Source: an uncultured Bacteroidota bacterium
GTDB taxonomy: Bacteria; Bacteroidota; Bacteroidia; Chitinophagales; Chitinophagaceae
NCBI GenBank assembly: GCA_946479615.1
Contig: CAMLGR010000011.1
Location: forward strand, 1 to 49,339
Direction of reading: 5' to 3'
Length of the DNA stretch: 49,339 bases
Positions 8,844-15,068 of the stretch are shown here, in pieces. The translations under genes and the position numbers were made by a program. The notes beneath the pieces were generated by a model. That model saw only the letters and a program-made list of their open reading frames with translations, had not been told where the DNA came from and ran no database searches. The number at the start of each line of letters is the position of its first letter. Within the stretch, counting starts at the first letter, position 1.

Positions 8844-9127
8844 TTATTAATCTTTTGCTTTAGCGCTAATCGACTTCTCCTCATGTTAGAAGAATTGCAA
8901 AATCCCATGTTAGTTGCTTTTTTCATTACTGTCGCCGCGGTTCGTAAGACACGAACCATCACAATCAGAACAGGACGATGAGGATATATTCGTCAGCCAG
9001 CATAGCAACAAACCGAATGTTAGCCGCTTTTCAATGAGTTTATGAAGGTTTCCTACATCTTTTTTAAATCGTCCAAATTTGAAGAAGTGTGTACCGGTCC
9101 GTGTCCGCTTTAAGTATGCAAGCCTGG
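8844..9127. other. Non-coding part of the island with repeated CTAACAT motifs
   Basis: I see no credible gene here. On the minus strand the heptamer CTAACAT occurs three times (8883-8889, 8907-8913, 9017-9023), twice preceded by GC-containing AAGCAA or AAGCGG. A perfect 7-bp stem, GGTTCGT-AAGAC-ACGAACC, spans 8939-8957 with no T tract. Confidence 0.4.
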
Positions 9128-9367
9128 TCATTTGGCAGCAAATTCCGGGCGCGCATAGGATTCCAGGAAGCCGCACACCGAACAACGGAAGGTACCCACT
9201 GGAACGCACTTTTCCTCTGGTACTTTCGTAACAGTCCAGAAAGCCTTATCCGGAGCTCCCTCAACCCAGTTGATGACGCGACGCTGGCCTCCATCGGCCC
9301 GGTCGAAGATGAACCCCTGCACCATCTTGCCGCTGCATTTGGGGCACGAAAGGGCTTCTGCACTCAT
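9128..9367 (-). CDS. Small zinc-ribbon protein (DUF6487-like), probably foreign
   Basis: 79 residues from the Met at 9367. The pairs CPKC (C8, C11) and CSVC (C62, C65) frame a zinc ribbon with GKMVQGFIFDRADGG, WVEGAPDKAFW and GTFRCSVCGFLESYA between and around them, like the DUF6487 putative zinc-ribbon family. An upstream Met at 9406 would add 13 Ser/Gly-rich residues. I prefer 9367 because AGGAGGT sits 6 nt before it, a Shine-Dalgarno sequence not normally used in this phylum. The coding sequence is visibly richer in G+C than the neighbouring genes. Both features suggest transfer from a different phylum. Function unknown. Confidence 0.8.
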   Translation of the reverse strand: MSAEALSCPKCSGKMVQGFIFDRADGGQRRVINWVEGAPDKAFWTVTKVPEEKCVPVGTFRCSVCGFLESYARPEFAAK

Positions 9368-9373
9368 GCTCAA

Positions 9374-9380
9374 ACCTCCT
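9374..9380 (-). promoter_or_regulatory. Shine-Dalgarno sequence that decides the zinc-ribbon start
   Basis: AGGAGGT on the minus strand, then TTGAGC, then ATG at 9367. The match to the anti-SD is complete and the spacing is optimal, unlike the other starts in this window. Confidence 0.8.
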
Positions 9381-9424
9381 GAAAAGGAATCGGAAGAAGT
9401 TGCCATACGTTGAATATATTATTC

Positions 9425-9444
9425 TACTGCCAATATTGGCAGTA
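9425..9444. promoter_or_regulatory. 20-bp perfect palindrome, possible operator
   Basis: TACTGCCAATATTGGCAGTA is fully self-complementary and lies 57 nt upstream of the zinc-ribbon start at 9367. It has the size and symmetry of a binding site for a dimeric repressor. No regulator gene is adjacent. Confidence 0.5.
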
Positions 9445-9735
9445 CTAACTCAAATCTACAATAAATTGCATCAATTTTCGATCCCGCCCAACACCTGAAG
9501 AAAGTCTCAGAAATGCGGCTTTTTTTGTGATCATGCAAGCCATCTTTTTACAGCTTCAGGCTGTTCTTTATCTTAACCATTAACAATTTCCCTATCTCCC
9601 ATCCTTGCAAATCGAACATTCAATGTTATAATTGCAAGGAGGATAGTCAAACATCAGTTCAAAATAAAGTACCCTCTTGGTAAATTGAACCCCAAAATGC
9701 TACCGGCTTGAAAAATGAATTTTTGGGGATTAAAC
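9445..9735. other. Non-coding region with distal att copy and composite hairpin
   Basis: This stretch contains the second tRNA 3'-end copy (9477-9495) and a T-rich run at 9518-9527. It also holds a two-part hairpin at 9602-9640: outer arms TCCTTGCAA and TTGCAAGGA, inner arms AACATT and AATGTT, with 4-nt internal loops on both sides. A further inverted repeat, CCCCAAAA (9690-9697) with TTTTGGGG (9721-9728), lies just upstream of the promoter element of the next gene. No gene seen. Confidence 0.45.
9477..9495 (+). repeat. Distal copy of the tRNA-Phe 3' end (putative att site)
   Basis: TTCGATCCCGCCCAACACC matches the tRNA copy at 8278-8296 at 18 of 19 positions in direct orientation. The rest of the tRNA is absent, so it is a junction copy rather than a second tRNA gene. 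Confidence 0.6.
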
Positions 9736-9743
9736 TAAATTTG
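9736..9743 (+). promoter_or_regulatory. Putative -7 element for the gene at 9765
   Basis: TAAATTTG fits TAnnTTTG and lies 21 nt before the ATG at 9765. It overlaps the coding frame of a longer possible start (9708), which favours the shorter protein. No -33 element is seen at the right distance. Confidence 0.4.
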
Positions 9744-9764
9744 ATCAAGAATAATGCACGTAAA

Positions 9765-10280
9765 ATGAATCCATTAGTCACCGTCTGGACGAGCATAACA
9801 GTTACTATCTTATCGCTGTTTTTATCAGTGCAATCATTTTCCCAGGCAGCCGATACAGGATACGTTATCACCAACAATCATGATACACTATGGGGTAGAT
9901 TCAAAGATGATATCCTTTCAAAAAAGATCAAGATCTATATAAACGGTGAACTTAAAAAATTCAATGTAATCGAGTTGCTCGGGTATAAAAACGGGGATGA
10001 AATCAACAAGCGATTCAGCAACGACAAGTATATGGCAACGTTGAAAAGAGCAGGCAGTATCAACCTGTGGGTAATAGATGTTAAAGGCGAATATGGATTT
10101 ACTCAATATTTTTTGGAAAAGGATGGCGTTAACTGTGAACTCAACAAAAGAACCTGGAGAACAACTATAGCAGATTGGTTAAAAGACTATAATTGTGATT
10201 CAGAACTTTTGAAAAATGAATTGCGGATTAATAAAGTGGAAAAGATTATTGAAGAATATAACGCTTGTAAAAAGTCTTAA
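9765..10280 (+). CDS. Secreted protein of unknown function
   Basis: 171 residues from the Met at 9765; a start at 9708 would put 19 polar residues before the signal peptide. The N-terminus MNPLVTVWTSITVTILSLF followed by SVQSFSQA is a Sec signal peptide with cleavage near Ala. The mature part begins ADTGYVITNNHDTLWGRFKDD, a beta-rich opening common in small exported Bacteroidota proteins, and contains YKNGDEINKRFSNDKYMATLKRAGSINLW and two Cys near the end (NCDSELL, YNACKKS) that might pair. I do not recognise a family with a known function. It stands alone on the plus strand. Confidence 0.7.
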   Translation: MNPLVTVWTSITVTILSLFLSVQSFSQAADTGYVITNNHDTLWGRFKDDILSKKIKIYINGELKKFNVIELLGYKNGDEINKRFSNDKYMATLKRAGSINLWVIDVKGEYGFTQYFLEKDGVNCELNKRTWRTTIADWLKDYNCDSELLKNELRINKVEKIIEEYNACKKS

Positions 10281-10423
10281 ATAGGAAGTAAAGCAAAAAG
10301 CAATTTCCTGTTCCGGTATTTATAAAAAAATAAGGTGTCCTCAAATGACCGTTATAGTACATTTTGTCCCCGGTAATAATTCCATCATCTTCATTTATAG
10401 ATAATTACAGGACTCTGGTTTTA

Positions 10424-10494
10424 GTTTGTTCGGGTCTTGTTCGGGTTTCATAGGGGTTTTCAGCGGGAACACCCGAAGCCGACCCGAACAAAAC
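10424..10494. repeat. Nested inverted repeat
   Basis: Outer arms GTTTGTTCGGGTC (10424-10436) and GACCCGAACAAAAC (10481-10494) pair with one bulged base. Inside, TTCGGGT (10440-10446) pairs with ACCCGAA (10471-10477). The left arms are themselves a direct repeat of TTGTTCGGGT. The region 10281-10637 has no gene. Confidence 0.55.
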
Positions 10495-10565
10495 CCAACC
10501 AAAACCTTGACAAAAGCCATCGGAAATGATAAGAAATTGCCTGGTGGCCCTGATAGGGAGTGGTT

Positions 10566-10587
10566 ATTCCACCGCCCTCGGTGGAAT
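10566..10587. terminator. Hairpin between convergent genes, possible terminator
   Basis: ATTCCACCG-CCCT-CGGTGGAAT is a perfect 9-bp stem with a 4-nt loop, followed on the plus strand by TATTTCATT. It lies between the secreted-protein gene and the convergent amidohydrolase gene. The T tract is poor, so the role is uncertain. Confidence 0.4.
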
Positions 10588-10637
10588 TATTTCATTGTAG
10601 TAAAATCAGCCGGATAAGTAAACTATGAAACACTACC

Positions 10638-11927
10638 TCACTTCACGCCCATATAATCCACCACCAACTGGCAAAATGCTTTGATCCCTGTTTTCATTCC
10701 TTCATCACCCACATAAAAAGCGGAGGTATGATGCGGAGGCGCCAGTTTCGGATCATTGCCCTTCGGCATTCCACCGAGATAAAAAAAGAAAGAAGGCGCC
10801 TTTGTGCCATAGTACGAAAAGTCCTCTGCACCCGTCACCCATTCTCTTTCTTTGACATTTGCAGCACCAATCGCCCTTTGCAGGGAAGGCAACATTTTCG
10901 CTACCAGCTCCGGCGTGTTGTATGTTACCAGTGTTTTATTATCGATCGTTACTTCTGCGGTTGCGCCGGATGCTTCTGCAATTTTTGTAGCAGTCAGTTT
11001 GATCCTCTCATGCACCTCATCCTGCATTTTATTGTCGAATGTCCTGATCGTTCCATCCATGATACATTCTTCCGGAATAACATTACTCCTTACACCACCT
11101 GTTATTTTACCAACCGTGATCACCACCGGTCCTTTCGTTAATTCCGATTGACGGCTAACAATACTCTGCAATCCTTCAATGATCTGTGCCGATACCTGGA
11201 TAGGGTCCACACCGAGCCAGGGTTGTGAACCATGACTTCCTTTCCCTTTTACTTTAATATGAAACCAATCGGAAGAAGCCATGAACGCACCGGGCTTGTA
11301 TTCAATATGACCCGCTTCAATCGCCGATTCGATATGTAAACCAAATATCACGTCTACTTTAGGATTGTCCATCACCCCTTCTTTCACCATCAGGTCGGCG
11401 CCACCTTCTTCGCCGGCAGGCGGTCCTTCCTCTGCCGGCTGAAAAATGAATTTCACAGTTCCTTTCAGGTCATTCTTTACACCTGCCAGCACTTCGGCCA
11501 CACTCATAAGGATTGCCACATGTGTATCATGTCCACAGGCATGCATCACGCCTACTTCCTGTCCGCCATAAGTAGATTTTACCGTAGAAGCATGAGGAAG
11601 ATTTTTATCCTCGATAATGGGCAGCCCATCCATATCCGCGCGAAGAGCAATACATGGACCGGGTTTTCCTCCTTTCAGGATTCCTACTACCCCGGTCTTT
11701 GCCACTTTTTCCTGTACTTCGAAACCCAATGAACGAAGGTGATCCGCTACGATCTTCGCTGTTCTGACTTCCTGGTTACCCAGTTCCGGGTGTTCATGAA
11801 AGTCCGTTCGCCAGGCGATACATTTTGGTTCTATCTTATTAATGGCGGTTGCCAGTTTATCTTTCACCTGTGCAGGAAGAATGATAAATGCAAATATTGA
11901 AAGCAGCAGTGTGGTGATCTTTTTCAT
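10638..11927 (-). CDS. Exported M20-family amidohydrolase
   Basis: 429 residues of the M20D group (N-acyl-amino-acid amidohydrolase, hippurate hydrolase, IAA-conjugate hydrolase). MKKITTLLLSIFAFIILPAQ is a Sec signal peptide, so it acts in the periplasm or outside. FHEHPELGNQE, ALRADMDGLPI, HACGHDTHVAI and FQPAEEGPPAGEEGGADLM carry the dinuclear metal site, and EWVTGAEDFSYY and APPHHTSAFYV the C-terminal ligands. It probably removes acyl groups from amino acids or small peptides; the exact substrate is open. It stands alone, with 175 nt between its start and the chrA start on the other strand. Confidence 0.92.
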   Translation of the reverse strand: MKKITTLLLSIFAFIILPAQVKDKLATAINKIEPKCIAWRTDFHEHPELGNQEVRTAKIVADHLRSLGFEVQEKVAKTGVVGILKGGKPGPCIALRADMDGLPIIEDKNLPHASTVKSTYGGQEVGVMHACGHDTHVAILMSVAEVLAGVKNDLKGTVKFIFQPAEEGPPAGEEGGADLMVKEGVMDNPKVDVIFGLHIESAIEAGHIEYKPGAFMASSDWFHIKVKGKGSHGSQPWLGVDPIQVSAQIIEGLQSIVSRQSELTKGPVVITVGKITGGVRSNVIPEECIMDGTIRTFDNKMQDEVHERIKLTATKIAEASGATAEVTIDNKTLVTYNTPELVAKMLPSLQRAIGAANVKEREWVTGAEDFSYYGTKAPSFFFYLGGMPKGNDPKLAPPHHTSAFYVGDEGMKTGIKAFCQLVVDYMGVK

Positions 11928-12102
11928 GCAAAAAATTTTATGAATTTACCGAAAATGGATTTTAATATTCTAACTTCCAATACAGCCATAGAACCAGTTG
12001 GCAGTTTTATTGCCGGCAGTGAGCAGTCTGCCGGTATTATTAATAATTTTAACCACGCGATTACCCGGCTGCCGGCTATCAACACCTATACTCATAACAT
12101 CC

Positions 12103-13356
12103 ATGCTGCTTCGCCACGTTCCATTTTTAAGGGCTGTTTTTCTTTATAGTCTCACTGCTTTCGGCGGACCGCAGGCGCATATAGCCATGATGATGAAAAC
12201 CTTTGTCAGGCAACGGCACGATGTTACAGAAGACGAGTTGATGGAGTATAATGCGTTCTGTCAACTGCTGCCCGGCGCTTCTTCCACGCAAACAGTTACA
12301 CTTATCGGTTATAAAAGAGGAGGCATTCCATTGGCGGTGCTGACCCTGATCGTATGGATCCTTCCCGCCTGCACATTGATGGGTGCGCTTTCGTTCCTGT
12401 TACATTATTTTGATAAGAATGCCTTGCATACGGATATCTTCAAGTTTGTTGCTCCTATGGCCGCAGGCTTCCTGGTGTATGCATGTATCACCGCTTTTCC
12501 CCATGCGGTGAAGAATACGATTACCTGGCTGATGATGATGATCAGTACCGGTCTTGTCTATTTCTTTTTCCGGTCTCCTGTCATTTTTCCCTTACTGATC
12601 GTTTTGGGTGGATTGATCACCAACCTGAGCCGGAAACGGATTCCACAGGTGGAACAAAAACCAAGAAAGATCAAATGGTGGAATTTCTGGCTGTTCGGGA
12701 TCATTTTCATTATCGCAGGGGTTCTTAGTGAGCGCGCCCGTATCGATAACTGGCATAACAAGAAAGTAATTAATCTTTTTGAAAATACTTACCGGATGGG
12801 AAGCCTGGTATTTGGCGGCGGCCAGGTATTAATGCCCATCATGTATGAACAATTCAGTGTACGCCCGGAAGCAGTTAAGCAAAAAGAAAATAAAGATCAA
12901 TACACCGATGTGGTGCAGATCGATGGACAGGATATGTATACCGGCATGGGAATCGTAAGAGCTGTACCCGGCCCTGTTTTTTCCATTGCTTCTTTTACAG
13001 GAGGAATGGCATTGAAAGATATGGGTACCGAAATGCAGGTAGTTGGCTGTTTGATCGGGAGTATTGCTATCTTTTTACCCAGTGCATTGCTGGTGCTTTT
13101 CTTTTATCCTATCTGGAATAATTTAAAGAAATATGCAGCCGTGTACAGGTCTCTCGAAGGAATCAATGCGGCGGTGATGGGAATCATGATCGGTTCTACT
13201 TTTTATATCATGAAAGATATTTCATTGATAGAACCCAAAACGATCAGTCTCGTAAACCTTGCTGTAATACTGAGCACGGTGCTTTTTTTATTATACTCGC
13301 GTATTCCTGCGCCGGTAATGGTAGCGGGATGTTTGATCCTTGGTTATTTTTCCTGA
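12103..13356 (+). CDS. chrA: Chromate transporter, CHR family (long-chain)
   Basis: 417 residues from the Met at 12103 ([26 protein letters not shown]); a longer frame from 11998 adds an unlikely extension. Two homologous CHR domains are visible: [11 protein letters not shown] with [24 protein letters not shown] in the first, and [11 protein letters not shown] with [27 protein letters not shown] in the second, with about ten hydrophobic segments. Long CHR proteins export chromate in some bacteria, but many members have no shown substrate. Its 3' end overlaps nadD tail to tail by 13 bp. Confidence 0.92.
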   Translation: MLLRHVPFLRAVFLYSLTAFGGPQAHIAMMMKTFVRQRHDVTEDELMEYNAFCQLLPGASSTQTVTLIGYKRGGIPLAVLTLIVWILPACTLMGALSFLLHYFDKNALHTDIFKFVAPMAAGFLVYACITAFPHAVKNTITWLMMMISTGLVYFFFRSPVIFPLLIVLGGLITNLSRKRIPQVEQKPRKIKWWNFWLFGIIFIIAGVLSERARIDNWHNKKVINLFENTYRMGSLVFGGGQVLMPIMYEQFSVRPEAVKQKENKDQYTDVVQIDGQDMYTGMGIVRAVPGPVFSIASFTGGMALKDMGTEMQVVGCLIGSIAIFLPSALLVLFFYPIWNNLKKYAAVYRSLEGINAAVMGIMIGSTFYIMKDISLIEPKTISLVNLAVILSTVLFLLYSRIPAPVMVAGCLILGYFS

Positions 13357-13931
13357 GGGTGCTTTTTATAGTAACCGCCTTTTTCAATCTCTTCGCGGAC
13401 TTTATCCGGCACCAGATACCGGATCGATTTTCCTTCTTTTATAAACTGTCTTATCTGCGTAGCTGATATTTCGAGTAAAGGAGCATTCAATTCAGTAAGT
13501 GTGGCACCGATGTAATTGTCCGTTTCAAAACCAGGCCGCATGTAAACATAGATGGGATAGTTTTTTATAATCGCTTCATAGTTCTTCCACTTGTCTAGGT
13601 TTTGAAAACTATCACTTCCCATGATAATGGAAAACTGGTGATCGGGATATTTTTCCTGCAGGTGCGCCAGGGTGATGCTGGTATACGAAGGGCGGGGTAA
13701 TGAGAATTCAATATCAGAGACCTTTATCCGGTTATCATCTTCAGTAGCGGTTTTTAAAAGATGAAACCTGTCATACTCATTCAGCAGGGTATGATTTTCT
13801 TTAAAAGGATTTTGGGGAGAGACGATGAACCAGACCTTATTGATATCCGTCTGGTTTAAAATATGGTTGGCAATGATGAGGTGGCCGGTATGCACCGGGT
13901 TAAAAGAGCCGAAATAAAGCCCGATTTTCAT
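13344..13931 (-). CDS. nadD: Nicotinate-nucleotide adenylyltransferase
   Basis: 195 residues, the usual length. It adenylates nicotinate mononucleotide in NAD synthesis. The nucleotidyltransferase motif [14 protein letters not shown] contains the HxGH site (H14, H17), SPQNPFKE and [14 protein letters not shown] give the substrate loops, and [24 protein letters not shown] is the C-terminal ATP-binding ISxTxIR motif. It is preceded on the same strand by feoA (15 nt). Confidence 0.95.
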   Translation of the reverse strand: MKIGLYFGSFNPVHTGHLIIANHILNQTDINKVWFIVSPQNPFKENHTLLNEYDRFHLLKTATEDDNRIKVSDIEFSLPRPSYTSITLAHLQEKYPDHQFSIIMGSDSFQNLDKWKNYEAIIKNYPIYVYMRPGFETDNYIGATLTELNAPLLEISATQIRQFIKEGKSIRYLVPDKVREEIEKGGYYKKHPQEK

Positions 13932-13946
13932 TTAATATATTGATAA

Positions 13947-14177
13947 TCAATTAATTATATCAACCAAGATATGATCTGCCTCGTCCAGGCGAAGGCTGAG
14001 GGTGTATCCGGCCACGGTTACAGACACCGGATCGCCCAAGGGGGCTATTTGTTCTACCGAGATCTTCTCACCGGGCAGACAGCCCATTTCCATTAGCTTC
14101 AGGTGAAGTTCCTGGTTATCAAAGTCTGTGATAATTCCTTTTTGTCCCGGTCTTAATTCTGAAAGCTTTTTATTCAT
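13947..14177 (-). CDS. feoA: FeoA family protein
   Basis: 76 residues forming a single SH3-like FeoA domain: LSELRPGQKGIITDFDNQELHLKLMEMGCLPGEKISVE followed by PVSVTVAGYTLSLRLDEADHILV. FeoA assists ferrous iron uptake through FeoB. No feoB is next to it, so the pairing must be elsewhere or the protein has another role. It is 15 nt upstream of nadD and is divergent from ybeY. Confidence 0.9.
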   Translation of the reverse strand: MNKKLSELRPGQKGIITDFDNQELHLKLMEMGCLPGEKISVEQIAPLGDPVSVTVAGYTLSLRLDEADHILVDIIN

Positions 14178-14339
14178 ATATCCCTGCTTCTGACAAAGCT
14201 AACATTGTATTGCGGGCTTTGTTTACGAATTATGAAAACAATACAATAACTCCTGTGTATGAACTGATCATAGCCTGATTGAGCTCTATTGGATACTTAT
14301 TTGAACGGGTTCGTTTACTTTTATGATATAATCACGAGT

Positions 14340-14762
14340 ATGGCTGCTTCAACTATTCGCTTCTTCTTTGAGACTCCTGTTACACTTACTAAAAGAACAT
14401 CCCTGAAAAAATTCATTGAGGAGATCTTTAAAAAGGAGGGTCGCGGGCTTGAATCTCTCAATTATGTGTTTTGTTCAGATAAGCGCCTCTTGGAAATCAA
14501 TAAGCAATACCTCCGGCATGACTTCTACACCGATATTATCACTTTCGAGCTTTCGGCTCCGAAACAGCCAGTCCAGGGCGAAATCTATATCAGCGTGGAC
14601 AGGGTGAAGGAGAATGCTCAAAAATTAGGTCAACCTATAGCAAAAGAACTTAAAAGAGTAATCTTCCATGGAGCGCTTCACCTCTGTGGGTATAAGGACA
14701 AGTCTGCCAGGGAGGAAGCGGTTATGCGGGAAAGGGAGGATTTTTATCTTAATCAATATTGA
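14340..14762 (+). CDS. ybeY: Endoribonuclease YbeY, rRNA maturation factor
   Basis: 140 residues from the Met at 14340; an upstream Met at 14289 adds 17 hydrophobic residues that are not part of the family. The metal site is in VIFHGALHLCGYKDK (H110, H114, D120): the third ligand is Asp rather than the His of the E. coli motif, a variant I believe is usual in Bacteroidota. DFYTDIITFEL and GEIYISVDRV are also typical. YbeY acts in 16S rRNA 3' processing and ribosome quality control. Confidence 0.93.
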   Translation: MAASTIRFFFETPVTLTKRTSLKKFIEEIFKKEGRGLESLNYVFCSDKRLLEINKQYLRHDFYTDIITFELSAPKQPVQGEIYISVDRVKENAQKLGQPIAKELKRVIFHGALHLCGYKDKSAREEAVMREREDFYLNQY

Positions 14763-14767
14763 TTACT

Positions 14768-14783
14768 TTTTTCACGTGAAAAC
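14768..14783. promoter_or_regulatory. parS-like site 1
   Basis: TTTTTCACGTGAAAAC matches the ParB site consensus TGTTYCACGTGRAACA at 13 of 16 positions, with the CACGTG core intact. The 14-nt stretch CACGTGAAAACGGC recurs 107 bp downstream. Confidence 0.45.
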
Positions 14784-14874
14784 GGCCTTATTTTACTCAG
14801 ACTCACCAATAGTTACATCTCCATAGGCCCTAAGCTACGATTAAATCATTATTTTTCAATTCATTAAAAAGGAA

Positions 14875-14890
14875 GGTTCCACGTGAAAAC
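14875..14890. promoter_or_regulatory. parS-like site 2
   Basis: GGTTCCACGTGAAAAC, also 13 of 16 to the parS consensus, including GTTCCACGTG. With site 1 it flanks an otherwise gene-free 306-nt stretch upstream of mnmG. A DnaA-box-like TTATCTACA (one mismatch) lies at 14943-14951. Confidence 0.5.
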
Positions 14891-15051
14891 GGCTGTGGCC
14901 GACCGGACACAAATATTTTCGGTAAATCGTCTTATAATCCGTTTATCTACATTTATCCGTGTTCTATTCTTCGGTCCTAATCGAATGGTGAGGATTTAGG
15001 CACAGAGATCTGTTCTCTGAAAAAAAATGATAAGTAGAACCCAGAACGAGA

Positions 15052-15059
15052 TACCTTTG
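15052..15059 (+). promoter_or_regulatory. Putative -7 element for mnmG
   Basis: TACCTTTG fits TAnnTTTG and ends 9 nt before the ATG at 15069, so the transcript would be nearly leaderless. It lies inside the longer frame from 15027, which argues for the later start. No -33 element is evident. Confidence 0.35.
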
Positions 15060-15068
15060 CAGGCTCAA

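Larger units (their letters stand above)
8278..9495. mobile_element. Small tRNA-bounded genomic island (remnant or satellite)
   Basis: The segment between the tRNA-Phe 3' end and its imperfect copy is about 1.2 kb. It carries a DUF6526-like membrane protein gene and a zinc-ribbon gene whose base composition and Shine-Dalgarno sequence differ from the surrounding genes. A T-rich run (GCGGCTTTTTTTG) follows the distal copy, like the tail of a displaced tRNA terminator. No integrase is present, so it is either a decayed island or one moved by enzymes encoded elsewhere. This is inferred from the repeat pair and gene content. Confidence 0.5.

Noticed and set aside
8883..9023. Integron attC site
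   Set aside because: The CTAACAT copies are direct rather than inverted and lack the RYYYAAC/GTTRRRY core pair.
8910..9209. 99-codon minus-strand frame across the island
   Set aside because: It overlaps the zinc-ribbon gene in another frame, has no domain, and its composition looks like read-through of non-coding DNA.
10728..11141. 137-codon plus-strand frame opposite the amidohydrolase
   Set aside because: It is antisense to a clear M20 gene and is rich in Cys, Arg and Ser as expected of a shadow frame.
11998..12102. N-terminal extension of ChrA
   Set aside because: The 35 extra residues are not part of the CHR family, whose conserved start begins near [12 protein letters not shown].
14340..14762. 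YbeY inactive because the third His is replaced by Asp
   Set aside because: Asp can bind zinc, and I believe the HGxLHLxGYKD form is usual in Bacteroidota, so loss of function is not supported.
14763..15068. Chromosome origin oriC
   Set aside because: Only one near-match to a DnaA box and no AT-rich unwinding array are seen; dnaA is not in the window. Reported only as parS-like sites.
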